A DNA stretch of 64,000 bases from Streptomyces ficellus (GTDB lineage Bacteria > Actinomycetota > Actinomycetes > Streptomycetales > Streptomycetaceae). The notes below the pieces were generated by a model, which worked only from the letters and a program-made list of their open reading frames with translations, was not told the origin of the DNA and did not search any database. This document shows positions 8,540 to 17,125 of this stretch, in pieces. Within the stretch, counting starts at the first letter, position 1, and every line of letters starts with the position of its first letter. Both the position numbers and the translations under genes were made by a program. Location of the stretch: contig NZ_CP034279.1 of the NCBI RefSeq assembly GCF_009739905.1, positions 3,224,001 to 3,288,000 on the forward strand, given 5' to 3'.

Positions 8540-9403
8540 TCAGGTGAGTTGGAGGAGACCTCGGAGAAGGTCCCGGCTTTCTTCGGGGCCGGGGCTGTCT
8601 TCGTGCAGCCGGCGCATCACCCGCTCGTACTGGGCCACTTCCTCGCGCTTGTCGAGGTAGAGGGCGCTGGTGAGCTGCTCCAGGTAGACGATGTCGGAGA
8701 GGTCGGACTCGGGGAACCGCAGCATGGTGAAGGCGCCGCTCTCGCCCGCGTGGCCGCCGAAGCTGAAGGGCATGACCTGGAGGGTGACGTTGGGCTGCTC
8801 GGAGACCTCTATCAGGTGCTTGAGCTGGTCGCGCATCACGCCGCGGTCGCCGTACGGGCGGCGCAGGGCGGCCTCGTCGAGGACGGCGTGGAAGTGGGGT
8901 GCCCGCTCGGACACGAGCGTCTTCTGGCGTTCCAGGCGCAGCGCCACGCGCCGGTCGATCTCGGCCCGGGAGGCGTCGGGCATGCCGCGGGTGACGACGG
9001 CGTGCGCGTACGCCTCGGTCTGCAACAGGCCGTGGACGAACTGCACTTCGTAGATGCGGATGAGCGAGGCGGCGCCCTCCAGGCCGATGTAGGTCTGGAA
9101 CCAGCCGGGCAGTACGTCGCCGTAACTGTGCCACCAGCCCGCCACGTTGGCCTCGCGGGCGAGGCTGAGGAGGGGTTCGCGCTCGGCCTCGTCGGTGACG
9201 CCGTACAGCGTGAGGAGGTCCTCGATGTCCCTCGCCTTGAAGCTCACCCGGCCCAACTCCATGCGGCTGATCTTGGATTCGGACGCCCGGATGGAATAGC
9301 CGGCGGCCTCTCGGGTGATGCCACGGGACTCGCGCAGCCGCCGCAGCTGCGAACCCAGCAGGATGCGCCGCACCACGGAACCGCTCGATTCACTTGCGGT
9401 CAC
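8540..9403 (-). CDS. XRE-family regulator with DUF5753 ligand-like domain
   Basis: 287 aa from the GTG at 9403, chosen because GGGAGGG precedes it and homologues begin with this helix. An N-terminal HTH_31/XRE domain (LGSQLRRLRESRGITREAAG) is followed by the DUF5753 domain (GWFQTYIGLEGAASLIRIYEVQFVHGLLQTEAYA... to the C-terminus). It is the regulator member of the Streptomyces triad with an anti-sigma-like ATPase and a DUF397 protein, the arrangement of the abaA and whiJ loci. Both partner promoters share a 19-bp box, a candidate binding site for this protein. Confidence 0.92.
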   Translation of the reverse strand: MTASESSGSVVRRILLGSQLRRLRESRGITREAAGYSIRASESKISRMELGRVSFKARDIEDLLTLYGVTDEAEREPLLSLAREANVAGWWHSYGDVLPGWFQTYIGLEGAASLIRIYEVQFVHGLLQTEAYAHAVVTRGMPDASRAEIDRRVALRLERQKTLVSERAPHFHAVLDEAALRRPYGDRGVMRDQLKHLIEVSEQPNVTLQVMPFSFGGHAGESGAFTMLRFPESDLSDIVYLEQLTSALYLDKREEVAQYERVMRRLHEDSPGPEESRDLLRGLLQLT

Positions 9404-9732
9404 GTTTCCCAACCCTCCCCATCGCCGATGTGTACGCCGGAGCACCCCCGAGCTCCGAGACGCCGGATTCTGCCACCAAAACGCTTCACCGCGTACTCGG
9501 TCGGTTACGCAAAGACGAAGGCTTGACCGAGTCGCGACCCCCGGAGTGGCCCTCCGGTGAAAGTCGTCGCCGGAAGATTTGCCCAGCAACCGGCACGGGG
9601 GCGGACAGGTCGGGCGCGTGCACGTGCATCTGCCCTTGCATCAGGTGGTCCCATTCGGAACGATGGGCCTCGCGCACCTGCGTAGTCGTTCGTGTTGTCG
9701 CACCACAGCCGCGAATCCCGGGAGTGCCTCGC
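9404..9732. other. Divergent intergenic region, XRE gene and ATPase gene
   Basis: A 329-bp gap with no convincing gene. It must hold the divergent promoters. The only recognisable signal is the 19-bp box at 9615-9633. Confidence 0.5.
9615..9633 (+). promoter_or_regulatory. 19-bp box shared with the DUF397 promoter, copy 1
   Basis: The sequence CGCGTGCACGTGCATCTGC lies about 100 bp upstream of the ATPase gene. The same 19 bases occur at 10634-10652 on the other strand, in the same orientation relative to the DUF397 gene. It contains the palindrome GTGCAC/GTGCAT around ACGT. Confidence 0.7.
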
Positions 9733-10254
9733 ATGGGGACGAATGGATCGACCATGCTCGAGCCTTTAAGGCAGGGGCTTCCGCCGATCGATGCCGCTTC
9801 CGTCTCCAGCTCCGCCTCGTGCGCGTTGCCGGCCCGCTATGAAGCGGTGCGCGGCGCACGGAAGTTCACCAGCACGACCCTCGCCCAGTGGGACCTCACC
9901 GACCGGTTCGACGACGTCGCCCTGGTCGTGTCCGAACTCGTCACCAACGCGCTCCGGCACGCCCTGCCCGCCGACACGCCCCGCGAGGCACCGCACGACC
10001 CGCCCGTACGGCTGCACCTGATGCGCTGGGCGAGCCGGCTGGTGTGCGCGGTGCGCGACCCCAGTCCGGACAGCCCGGCGACGCGCGAGTCCGAGGAGGA
10101 CTTCGCGGCGGAGTCGGGGCGCGGGCTGTTCCTGGTCGAGTCCTTCAGCGACAGCTGGGGCTGGCACCCGCTGGCCGGCACGCTGCACGGCAAGGTGGTC
10201 TGGGCGCTGTTCCGCCTCCCGGACGCGCCGCAGGGCGAAGCCCGGACGTCGTGA
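9733..10254 (+). CDS. Anti-sigma-factor-like ATP-binding protein (HATPase_c, RsbW-like)
   Basis: 173 aa. It has a GHKL ATPase fold with the N-box ELVTNALRHA (about residue 75) and the G-box GRGLFLVESF. There is no kinase dimerisation domain, as in RsbW/SpoIIAB-like anti-sigma factors. The start at ATG 9733 has GGGAG upstream; ATG 9754 is an alternative. It is the middle member of the XRE/ATPase/DUF397 triad, which influences development and antibiotic production at related Streptomyces loci. Its target sigma factor is unknown. Confidence 0.85.
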   Translation: MGTNGSTMLEPLRQGLPPIDAASVSSSASCALPARYEAVRGARKFTSTTLAQWDLTDRFDDVALVVSELVTNALRHALPADTPREAPHDPPVRLHLMRWASRLVCAVRDPSPDSPATRESEEDFAAESGRGLFLVESFSDSWGWHPLAGTLHGKVVWALFRLPDAPQGEARTS

Positions 10255-10306
10255 CCCGCCGGGGTGCCTCCGGGCGCCCCGCCGGCACGCCCGCCCCTGA
10301 CGTCGC

Positions 10307-10594
10307 TCAGCCGGCGACCAGGTGGTCGAACTCGCCGTCCTTGACCCCCAGCAACAGGGCCTCTATCTCGGCCGGGGTGTAGACGAGCGCCGGGCCCTCG
10401 GGGTGCCGGGAATTGCGCATCGCCACCTGGCCGCCGGGCAGTTTGGCGAACTCCACGCACGAGCCCTGCGAGTTGCTGTGCCTGCTCTTCTGCCAGACGA
10501 CGCCGTGAAGCTCCGTGGCCGCCATGCCGTTGTACACGTGGTGCACAGGACGCTCCCCGAGATACATGTTGCAGGTGTCAACTATCGGGATCAT
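10307..10594 (-). CDS. DUF397 domain protein
   Basis: 95 aa from ATG 10594; ATG 10567 and 10525 are possible shorter starts. The DUF397 signature is plain: VWQKSRHSNSQGSCVEFAKLPGGQVAMRNSR, then YTPAEIEALLLGVKDGEFD. DUF397 proteins are small partners of XRE-type regulators in actinomycetes and probably modulate them. It converges on the ATPase gene, completing the triad. Confidence 0.9.
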   Translation of the reverse strand: MIPIVDTCNMYLGERPVHHVYNGMAATELHGVVWQKSRHSNSQGSCVEFAKLPGGQVAMRNSRHPEGPALVYTPAEIEALLLGVKDGEFDHLVAG

Positions 10595-10607
10595 AGCGTC
10601 GACTCAC

Positions 10608-10652
10608 GCGCAGACGCGTGTGCAGATGCCTGCGCAGATGCACGTGCACGCG
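10608..10652 (-). promoter_or_regulatory. Repeat-containing promoter region of the DUF397 gene, with 19-bp box copy 2
   Basis: Three 12-bp near-direct repeats (10608-10619, 10620-10631, 10632-10643, core GCAGAYGC) end in the 19-bp sequence at 10634-10652 that is identical to the box upstream of the ATPase gene. The region sits 14-58 bp upstream of the DUF397 start. Confidence 0.65.
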
Positions 10653-10770
10653 GGGTGCTCCGGTGATTACAGCCGCCCGCCGCCCTGGTGCTACTCCCCC
10701 GTACATCCATAGAGACGAACGAACGGCCCGGATGGCTCCCGTCCCGCGCCCGTCTTCTTCCTGGGCATGG

Positions 10771-10797
10771 AAAAAGACCCTCCCGGAAGAAGGGCCT
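10771..10797 (-). terminator. Rho-independent terminator after rpsR
   Basis: On the minus strand a short GC stem (10791-10797 with 10775-10781, one G-U pair) is followed by five Ts. It lies 50 bp past the rpsR stop. Confidence 0.65.
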
Positions 10798-10846
10798 TTG
10801 TCCCGAGCGGGCTTCGAGCGGGGTTCGAGCGGGGTTCGGGCGGGTT

Positions 10847-11092
10847 TCAGCGGGCCGAGGAGGCGTACGGCAGCAGGGCCATCTCCCGCGCGTTCTTGAC
10901 CGCGCGGGCCAGCTGCCGCTGCTGCCGGGCCGACACGCGCGTCACCCGCCGGCTGCGGATCTTGCCCTGGTCGGAGATGAACCTCCGCAGCAGGTCGGTG
11001 TCCTTGTAGTCGATGTACGTGATGCGGTCGCGGTCCAGCGGATTGGGGCGGGACTTCGCGGGCCTGCCGTCGGCCGGGCGGCGAGGGGACAT
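10847..11092 (-). CDS. rpsR: Ribosomal protein bS18, zinc-independent paralogue
   Basis: 81 aa bS18 ([60 protein letters not shown], in parts: IDYKD, RRFI, GKI). It has no cysteine, so it is the C-minus form expected to replace the zinc-binding copy when zinc is scarce. Last gene of the minus-strand operon rpmG-rpmE2-cobW-rpsR, with a 3-nt gap from the GTPase gene. This order matches the remembered Zur-regulated cluster of S. coelicolor. Confidence 0.95.
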   Translation of the reverse strand: MSPRRPADGRPAKSRPNPLDRDRITYIDYKDTDLLRRFISDQGKIRSRRVTRVSARQQRQLARAVKNAREMALLPYASSAR

Positions 11093-11095
11093 GGG

Positions 11096-12220
11096 TCAGA
11101 CCTCCAGGAAGGCGTCGAAGGCGGGCGGGAGCCGCTTCCAGGCCTCGCGGCCCTCGGCGTACTCCGCGTCGGTGAGCAGGCAGGAGTCGAGCAGCTCGGC
11201 GAGCCCCTCGCGGTCCAGCCCGGGTGAGGTGAAGACCAGGTGCTGGCAGCGGTCCCCGTGCTCGGGGTCCCAGTCCAGCGCGGCCGCCGCCCGCCGCACG
11301 GGCGGGACCATCTCCCAGGCGGCGTCCGGCAGCGAGGCGAGCCACGGGCCGGTGGGCTCGACGCACAGGGCACCGCCCGCCGCGTCCCAGGCCAGCAGCG
11401 TGTCCGGCCGGTCGGCCAGCCAGAACCGCCCCCGACTGCGCGCCGCCGCGCAGGCCAGGTCCTCCAGCGCCGCGAACAGCCGCTCCGGGTGGAACGGCCG
11501 GCGCCGGTGCCACACGTAGGTGCCGACGCCGTGCGCGTCCGCCTCCTGCGGCAGCAGCGCACAGGCCGGGTGCTGCGCGGCCGCCGCGGCCTCGACGTCG
11601 AACCCCGCCAGCGCGGCGGCGGCCGGGTCGCCGTCCGGCACGGGCACCCGGCGGGCTGTCGGGTGGAGCTGGTCGAGCAGCGCCCGGTCCTCGTCGTCGG
11701 CCTCGGGACTGTCCAGCACGGCGAGCACGGGCGCGTACTCCAGCTGGCGCGCAAAGGTGTCGGCGACGGTGCGCCGGTCGGTGGTGGCCGCGGCCAGCCC
11801 GACGTCGGCGAGGTCGTCGCCGTTGCCGAGGCAGGGCAGCAGCAGGGCCGGGTCGACGGCGGTGATGACGGAGCTGACGGTCAGCCCGGCCGTGGCGACG
11901 ACCTCGGCCATCGCCTTGGGCTCGACGGAGTCCCACAGCTCGACCACCGCCAGGCGGGTCGCTCCGGCGACCGCCAGCCGCCGCAGCTCGGGCACCAGGT
12001 CCTCGCGCAGGGCGCAGCACGCGCAGTCGTTGACCAGCGGCGCGCCGGCCGTCGACAGGACGCCGGTCGCGTCGCGCACGGTGCGGGTGACGGTGCCCCC
12101 GGTCGCGGTGGACAGGTCGTGGTGGAGCGCCACGCTGCCGGGGACGCTGGTCAGCAGCCGCTCCACGGCGGCCCTCCGGGCGTCGGCGTGCAGTCCGCCG
12201 ACGAGGGCGACGGACAGCAT
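11096..12220 (-). CDS. CobW/COG0523-family metallochaperone-like protein with degenerate P-loop
   Basis: 374 aa from the ATG at 12220, which overlaps the rpmE2 stop (TGATG). It has the COG0523 fold: N-terminal Rossmann segment (LSVALVGGLHADARRAAV), the family metal motif as CACC in NDCACCALREDL, and a C-terminal CobW_C region (TYVWHRRRPFHPERL...). In canonical members the loop is GxxGxGKT; here it reads GGLHADARR and lacks the Gly-Lys-Ser/Thr. GTP hydrolysis may be impaired or differ. Context (Zur-type box, zinc-free ribosomal proteins) points to zinc allocation under starvation. Confidence 0.88.
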   Translation of the reverse strand: MLSVALVGGLHADARRAAVERLLTSVPGSVALHHDLSTATGGTVTRTVRDATGVLSTAGAPLVNDCACCALREDLVPELRRLAVAGATRLAVVELWDSVEPKAMAEVVATAGLTVSSVITAVDPALLLPCLGNGDDLADVGLAAATTDRRTVADTFARQLEYAPVLAVLDSPEADDEDRALLDQLHPTARRVPVPDGDPAAAALAGFDVEAAAAAQHPACALLPQEADAHGVGTYVWHRRRPFHPERLFAALEDLACAAARSRGRFWLADRPDTLLAWDAAGGALCVEPTGPWLASLPDAAWEMVPPVRRAAAALDWDPEHGDRCQHLVFTSPGLDREGLAELLDSCLLTDAEYAEGREAWKRLPPAFDAFLEV

Positions 12221-12477
12221 CAGCGGGCCCCGCGGGTCCGGCCGTAGCGCTGTTCGAACCGCTCCACGCGTCCGGCCGTGTCGAGCACGCGCGCGTGGCC
12301 CGTGTAGAAGGGGTGGCTCGCGGAGGAGATCTCCACGTCGACGACGGGGTACATGTTGCCGTCCTCCCACTCGACCGTCGTGTCGCTGGTGGCGGTCGAC
12401 CTGGTCAGGAAGGCGAAGCCGCCCGCCTTGTCACGGAAGACGACGGGCTCGTACGGGGGGTGGATTCCGGGCTTCAT
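12220..12477 (-). CDS. rpmE2: Ribosomal protein bL31 type B (zinc-independent)
   Basis: 85 aa bL31[19 protein letters not shown], then [29 protein letters not shown]. It has none of the CxxC zinc ligands of the type A protein. Second gene of the minus-strand operon, 6 nt after rpmG and overlapping the COG0523 gene start. It is expected to displace zinc-containing L31 from ribosomes under zinc limitation. Confidence 0.96.
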   Translation of the reverse strand: MKPGIHPPYEPVVFRDKAGGFAFLTRSTATSDTTVEWEDGNMYPVVDVEISSASHPFYTGHARVLDTAGRVERFEQRYGRTRGAR

Positions 12478-12483
12478 GGCGGG

Positions 12484-12648
12484 TCAGCGCTCCTCTCGGA
12501 AGTCGACGTGACGGCCGGCGACCGGGTCGTACTTGCGCAGGGTCATGCGGTCGGGGTCGTTACGGCGGTTCTTGCGGGTCACGTAGGTGTAGCCGGTGCC
12601 GGCGGTGGACCGGAGCTTGATGACCGGTCGTAGTTCGTTGCGGGCCAT
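12484..12648 (-). CDS. rpmG: Ribosomal protein bL33, zinc-independent paralogue
   Basis: 54 aa from the ATG at 12648 ([20 protein letters not shown]). A longer frame to 12684 exists but crosses the operator. It has the L33 core [21 protein letters not shown] and no cysteines. First gene of the minus-strand Zur-type operon; its promoter shares the divergent palindrome at 12660-12680. Confidence 0.96.
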   Translation of the reverse strand: MARNELRPVIKLRSTAGTGYTYVTRKNRRNDPDRMTLRKYDPVAGRHVDFREER

Positions 12649-12659
12649 GGGGTTAGAGT

Positions 12660-12680
12660 AAATGGAAATGGTTTCCATTT
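12660..12680. promoter_or_regulatory. Zur-type operator between divergent ribosomal operons
   Basis: A perfect palindrome: arms AAATGGAAA and TTTCCATTT around TGG. It is AT-rich in otherwise very GC-rich DNA and lies 12 bp from rpmG and 32 bp from rpmB. Its A-rich/T-rich arms resemble the Streptomyces Zur box (TGAAAAT-type half sites), and the flanking genes are the known Zur targets. One dyad could repress both operons. Confidence 0.88.
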
Positions 12681-12711
12681 CCAAGACGATCGTCAGAGAG
12701 GTAGGTCACCC

Positions 12712-12948
12712 GTGTCCGCCCACTGCCAGCTGACCGGCGCCCGGCCCGGTTTCGGCAACCGCGTCTCCCGTTCACACCGGCGCACGCCCCGGCGTTTCGA
12801 CCCCAACATCCAGCGCAAGCGCTACTGGCTGCCGAGCGAGGGCCGATACGTCCGGCTCACCCTCTCCGCCAGGGGCGTCAAGGCCGTCGACGCCATCGGC
12901 ATCGAGGCCGCCGTGGCCCGCGTCCGTGCCCGCGGGGTGAGGATCTGA
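12712..12948 (+). CDS. rpmB: Ribosomal protein bL28, zinc-independent paralogue
   Basis: 78 aa from GTG 12712, with GAGAGGTAGG upstream. It has the L28 core: [30 protein letters not shown] (in parts), then [16 protein letters not shown]. Only one cysteine is left, so no zinc ribbon. First gene of the plus-strand Zur-type operon; its TGATG end overlaps rpsN. Confidence 0.95.
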   Translation: MSAHCQLTGARPGFGNRVSRSHRRTPRRFDPNIQRKRYWLPSEGRYVRLTLSARGVKAVDAIGIEAAVARVRARGVRI

Positions 12949-13253
12949 TGGCCAAGAAGAGCAAGGTCGCGGCCAACGAGCGCCGCAAGGAGGTCGTCGC
13001 GCGGTACGCGGCCCGCCGAGCGGAGCTGAAGGAACTCGTCCGCCGGCCCGGCACCCCGCCGGCCGAACGGCTCGCAGCCCAGGCCGAGTTGCGCCGCCAG
13101 CCGCGCGACGCCAGTCCCACGCGGGTGCGCAACCGCGACAGCGTGGACGGCCGCCCCCGCGGCCACCTGCGGCGGTTCGGCCTCTCCCGGGTGAACGTGC
13201 GGCAACAGGCGCACGCCGGGTTCCTGCCCGGGGTCACCAAGTCGTCCTGGTAG
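12948..13253 (+). CDS. rpsN: Ribosomal protein uS14, zinc-independent paralogue
   Basis: 101 aa uS14 of the long, zinc-free class ([56 protein letters not shown]). Its start overlaps the rpmB stop, so translation is coupled. It completes the set of five zinc-sparing ribosomal paralogues in this cluster. Confidence 0.96.
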   Translation: MAKKSKVAANERRKEVVARYAARRAELKELVRRPGTPPAERLAAQAELRRQPRDASPTRVRNRDSVDGRPRGHLRRFGLSRVNVRQQAHAGFLPGVTKSSW

Positions 13254-13315
13254 CAGGCGACTACCGGCTGGTAGCTTGGCGCGCGTTTCCGGCACCGACG
13301 TTGGGGAGACGTGGC

Positions 13316-13843
13316 GTGGACGCGCACAGGCTCGTACGTACCGGAGGCGTCGCGGCGGCGGGCCTCACCGCCCTGCTCGTGCTGGCCGGCTGCGGCGGCG
13401 GCCCGGCCGGCGACGGCGGCCGCGACGCCACCGGGGCCCCGGCCGCCGGGGCCACCGCCGGCGGGCACCCCCCGGCGAGCCCCGCGCCGTCACCCACGCC
13501 CACCCCCTCCGCCCCTCCGGTCACCGCCGGCGCGGTGGAGGGGTCGTGGGTGGGCCTCACCGACGGCAGGCCCGTCAGCCTCACCGTCAAGAAGGGCCAC
13601 GCCCTGGTGCTGGCCGACGCCCACGTGTGTCAGGGCACCGCCCGCGGCACCGGCCCCGTCACACTCAGCCTCACCTGCGACGACGGCTACACCACCCGCA
13701 CCAAGGGCACCGCCGCAACCACCCGGGACACGCTGGTCGTCACCTGGTCCGGCGGCACGAAGGACACCCTCGCCAAGGCGGCCCCGCCCCAGGGCACTCC
13801 CTCCCTGGTGGCACCACCCCCCAGCACGCCACCCACGCCCTGA
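13316..13843 (+). CDS. Putative lipoprotein, function unknown
   Basis: 175 aa from GTG 13316 (GGGGAGAC upstream). A lipoprotein signal with lipobox LVLAGC is followed by a long Gly/Ala/Pro-rich low-complexity spacer (to about residue 70). A small beta-rich domain follows (VEGSWVGLTDGRPVSLTVKKGHALV... LSLTCDDGYTTRTKG), and then a Pro/Thr-rich tail. Two cysteines in the domain could form a disulphide. I do not recognise the family. It is probably anchored on the outer face of the membrane. Confidence 0.75.
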   Translation: MDAHRLVRTGGVAAAGLTALLVLAGCGGGPAGDGGRDATGAPAAGATAGGHPPASPAPSPTPTPSAPPVTAGAVEGSWVGLTDGRPVSLTVKKGHALVLADAHVCQGTARGTGPVTLSLTCDDGYTTRTKGTAATTRDTLVVTWSGGTKDTLAKAAPPQGTPSLVAPPPSTPPTP

Positions 13844-13907
13844 GCCCAGCCCCCGCGCCGGGCGCACGACCTGATCCCGATCCCCGGACGCCGCCCACGA
13901 CACGCCC

Positions 13908-15962
13908 CTACGCCTCCTCCCGCTCCTCCAGCGCGGCCGAGAACGCCTCCAGGGCCTCCAGCAGCAGCCGTGCGCCGTTGCGGACGACCGGGTCGGGCAC
14001 CGTCTCGGCGTCCCAGCGGGCGACGGCGTCGCGCACTTCGTCCCAGCGCGGGACCCGGCGTTCGCGGACGGCCTTCGCGCCCTGCCGCGTGGCGTGCCGC
14101 AGCGCCTCCGCGAGACCGGCGGCGGCCGGGAGGGGAGCCGCGTCGCGGTCCGGGAGGTGGGCCTCCACCAGCATGGCGACCCGGCCGAACTGCGCCAGGG
14201 CGTCACCCGCGTCGGCGGCCGTGGCACGCGACAGCCCCCGGTGCCGGACCGGTTCGAGGGCCGCCCGTTCGACCGCCTCCTGCCAGGCCACGCGCGCGTC
14301 CCGGGTGGCGAGCAGGGCCTCACGCACCGCGCCGGTGCCGCGGGCCGCCGGGTCGGCGTGGTGGGCGACCACCTGGGCCGCGTACCGCCCGTCGGCGGCC
14401 AGCCAGTCGGCCAGCCGGGTGCGCAGGCGGGGCGTCTCCCAGGCGGGGTACAGGGCGTACGCCAGCATCGCCAGGGCTCCGCCGAGGAGGGTCAGCACGA
14501 CCCGTTCGGGGACGGTCTGCGTCCACTCCGTACCGCCCATGCCCAGCAGGAACACCACGTACGCCGAGGTGCAGACCTGGGCGACCGCGTACCCGGTGCG
14601 CATCAGCAGGTACATCCCGAAGGCGCAGACCACCGCGAGGGCCGCCGAGGTGTACCGGCCCGGGTGCGCCGCCTGGAGCACGCCCGTGGCGAGGGCGACG
14701 CCCAGCAGGGTGCCGCAGAAGCGGGCGACGCAGCGGGAGTAGGTCTGGGTGAAGTCGGGGCGCATGGCCATGACGGCGGCCAGCGGGGCCCAGTAGCCGT
14801 GGCCGAGGGGCAGGGCCGTGCCGATGGCCCAGCCGCCGGTGGCGACGGCGCTGACGCGTACCGCGTGCCGGAAGACCGGCGAGGCGGGGCGCAGTTCGCC
14901 GCGGACGGTGCGCAGGGCGCCGGGCAGCAGTTCCCAGAGGGTGGGGCGGGAGCGCAGCTCGGCCGTGTCGGTCCGGTCGGTGGGTGTGGCCGTTTCGGTG
15001 ACGTCCTCCAGGAGGGCGGCGAGGCGGAGGGCCGCGCGGCGGGCGGGGCCGGTCAGGACGGCTTCCGTGTCGGGTGTGCGCAGTGCGGCGAGTGCGGCTG
15101 GCGGGATGGTGGTGGTGCGGCCGTGGCGGACGGCGTGGGCGGCGGTGTCCAGGACGGAGCCGGCGGCGGCGAGCAGTTCGCGTACCCGGTCGCGCTGGGG
15201 GCCCTCGCGCGGGACGCCGACGGCCGGGTCGGCGAGCGAGGCGAGGACGGGGCGGATGCGTTCGGCGAGCCCCCGCGCGCCGTGGAGTTCGGCGGGGCGG
15301 CGGCGGGCCTGGCGAGGCGTCACGGCGGCGGCGTTACGGGCGGTCATGAGCGGGACCGGGTCGAAGGGGGCGTACGGGTCGTGGCGCAGGCGCCGGGCGT
15401 AGTCGGCCTCGGCGGCCAGCGCGTCGGCGAGCGCGTCGCGCTGGGCGCCCCAGCGGCGGATGGGGACCAGGACGATCAGTGCGGCCTGGACCAGCCCGCC
15501 GGCGGCGATCATCCCGGCGTGGGCGGCGGCGTCGGCCACGGAGGTGGGCAGGGTGACGGTCACCAGCATGATCGCCACGTTGGAGGAGGCGATGATGCCG
15601 GTGGTGGGGCCGGTGGCCCAGGCGAGCCCGGCCAGGAACGTCCACAGGGCGAGCAGGGCGAGGAACAGCCCGAGGTGGGCGGCCGTCAGGTAGCCGAGGA
15701 ACGTCGAGACGGCGAGGCTGGCGCCGGAGGCGAGCGCGAGGGTGGGGCGGGGGCGCCAGCTGCGCTGGAAGGTGGCGATGGCGGCCTGGAAGGCCCCGAA
15801 CGCCGAGCTGACGGCGACTCCGGCGCCGAACAGGGCGAGGCTGACGCCGACCACGAGCGCCAGGCCCGCGGCGGCGCGCAGCGCGACGAGGGGCTCCAGG
15901 CGGCGCCGTTCGACCGTCAGCCCCGAACGGGCGGTGGCCTTCAGCGCTCGGAGCCAGCTCAT
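13908..15962 (-). CDS. FUSC (YccS/fusaric-acid-resistance-like) membrane protein
   Basis: 684 aa from ATG 15962. Two blocks of about five to six hydrophobic segments (residues ~25-165 and ~345-485) are separated by a cytoplasmic helical region. This is the duplicated FUSC/aromatic-acid-exporter architecture. The second block contains the characteristic YWAPLAAVMAMRPDFTQT and an Arg/Cys stretch. Probably an efflux or envelope-stress protein; substrate unknown. Single gene, convergent with the lipoprotein gene. Confidence 0.88.
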   Translation of the reverse strand: MSWLRALKATARSGLTVERRRLEPLVALRAAAGLALVVGVSLALFGAGVAVSSAFGAFQAAIATFQRSWRPRPTLALASGASLAVSTFLGYLTAAHLGLFLALLALWTFLAGLAWATGPTTGIIASSNVAIMLVTVTLPTSVADAAAHAGMIAAGGLVQAALIVLVPIRRWGAQRDALADALAAEADYARRLRHDPYAPFDPVPLMTARNAAAVTPRQARRRPAELHGARGLAERIRPVLASLADPAVGVPREGPQRDRVRELLAAAGSVLDTAAHAVRHGRTTTIPPAALAALRTPDTEAVLTGPARRAALRLAALLEDVTETATPTDRTDTAELRSRPTLWELLPGALRTVRGELRPASPVFRHAVRVSAVATGGWAIGTALPLGHGYWAPLAAVMAMRPDFTQTYSRCVARFCGTLLGVALATGVLQAAHPGRYTSAALAVVCAFGMYLLMRTGYAVAQVCTSAYVVFLLGMGGTEWTQTVPERVVLTLLGGALAMLAYALYPAWETPRLRTRLADWLAADGRYAAQVVAHHADPAARGTGAVREALLATRDARVAWQEAVERAALEPVRHRGLSRATAADAGDALAQFGRVAMLVEAHLPDRDAAPLPAAAGLAEALRHATRQGAKAVRERRVPRWDEVRDAVARWDAETVPDPVVRNGARLLLEALEAFSAALEEREEA

Positions 15963-15991
15963 GGGGACGAGCGTAATGGGTGGGTTTGCCC

Positions 15992-17125
15992 CTACTTGGG
16001 AAGCCTGCCCCGCCCGGTCCGCCCCTCGTGGTCGGTGCGCGCCCGGTCCGCCGCCGCGGTGCCGTGGCGCCAGCCCGCCTCGTCGGTGGCGCCGCGCACC
16101 CGGGTGGTGGTCGTCTCGGGGAACATCCTGTCCGCGCGGTCCGTCACCGCCACGTCCCGCGCCGCCAGCACGGGCAGCAGCGTCGGCTCCTCGTCCGCGA
16201 CGCGCCGGGAGGCGGCCGCGAGCCGGTCGCCGAGCCGGTGGGCGTAGGCGAGCAGGAACGACTGGCGGAACGTCTTCGTACGCTTCCGCCCGCCCTTCCT
16301 CTGCTCCGCCTCCGCCTTCGTCATCGCGCCCGTGCCCTGCACCAGCAGCGAGGTGTACAGCAGCTCGACGACCTCCAGGTCGGGCTCGAACCCCACCACC
16401 GTCGAGAAGCCGAACGTCTCGTTCCACACCGCCCGGCAGCGGTTCGCCGACGCGACCGCGTCCAGGAGGATCGCCTTGGCCGTCTCGTAGGGCGCGTCCA
16501 CGCCGATCCGTAGTGCGCCCGGCTCGTCCGCGCTGTGCGTGCGTGCCGCGAGCGCCGCCTCGTCCAGGCTGTGGCGGGCCATCAGCTCCTGGGCCTTCGC
16601 GGTGAGCGCCTCGGCCTCCTCCGGGTAGCCGGTCGCCTCCGCCTTGGCGAGCAGCGCCCGGATCCGGGCCAGCATCCGCGGCTCGCCGTGCACGGGCGCG
16701 GTGTGCGGGGCGGGCGCGCCGGGCGGCGGGCCGACCGGCTCGATCGCGGGGAGGCGGGCCAGCAGCCGGTACAGCTCCAGGACGGCGGTGGCGTACGAGA
16801 AGCGGTCCGCCCGCCAGTCGCCGTCCGGCAGGCCGGAAAGCTGCGCGGCCCACCGGGGCGGCAGCGCCGCGTACCCGCCGGTCTCCCTGACGACCAGCCC
16901 CGACACCAGCCGCACGTGGTGTTCGTCGAGGTCGCGGCGTACGAGCCGGACGACGTCGGCCGGCTGCCAGCCGCGCTGCCACGCCCGGCGCAGGAACTCC
17001 TCCCCCCGCCAGGCCAGTTCGGCGTCGGAGCCGGGGTCGGCGGCGAGCAGCGAGGCGCCCGTGTCCAGGGCGGTGTCGTCCCCCGAGTACACGGCGGCGG
17101 CCAGGGCCTCGTCGACGGTGCTCAC
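15992..17125 (-). CDS. DUF2786 domain protein
   Basis: 377 aa from GTG 17125, overlapping the HxlR stop (GTGA). The centre carries the DUF2786 signature: MLARIRALLAKAEATGYPEEAEALTAKAQELMARHSLDEAAL. A conserved C-terminal region follows (ELLYTSLLVQGTGAMTKAEAEQRKGGRKRTKTFRQSFLLAYAHRLGDRL). Its biochemical role is unknown. The overlap with the regulator upstream suggests co-transcription with it, but the pairing may be incidental. Confidence 0.85.
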   Translation of the reverse strand: MSTVDEALAAAVYSGDDTALDTGASLLAADPGSDAELAWRGEEFLRRAWQRGWQPADVVRLVRRDLDEHHVRLVSGLVVRETGGYAALPPRWAAQLSGLPDGDWRADRFSYATAVLELYRLLARLPAIEPVGPPPGAPAPHTAPVHGEPRMLARIRALLAKAEATGYPEEAEALTAKAQELMARHSLDEAALAARTHSADEPGALRIGVDAPYETAKAILLDAVASANRCRAVWNETFGFSTVVGFEPDLEVVELLYTSLLVQGTGAMTKAEAEQRKGGRKRTKTFRQSFLLAYAHRLGDRLAAASRRVADEEPTLLPVLAARDVAVTDRADRMFPETTTTRVRGATDEAGWRHGTAAADRARTDHEGRTGRGRLPK

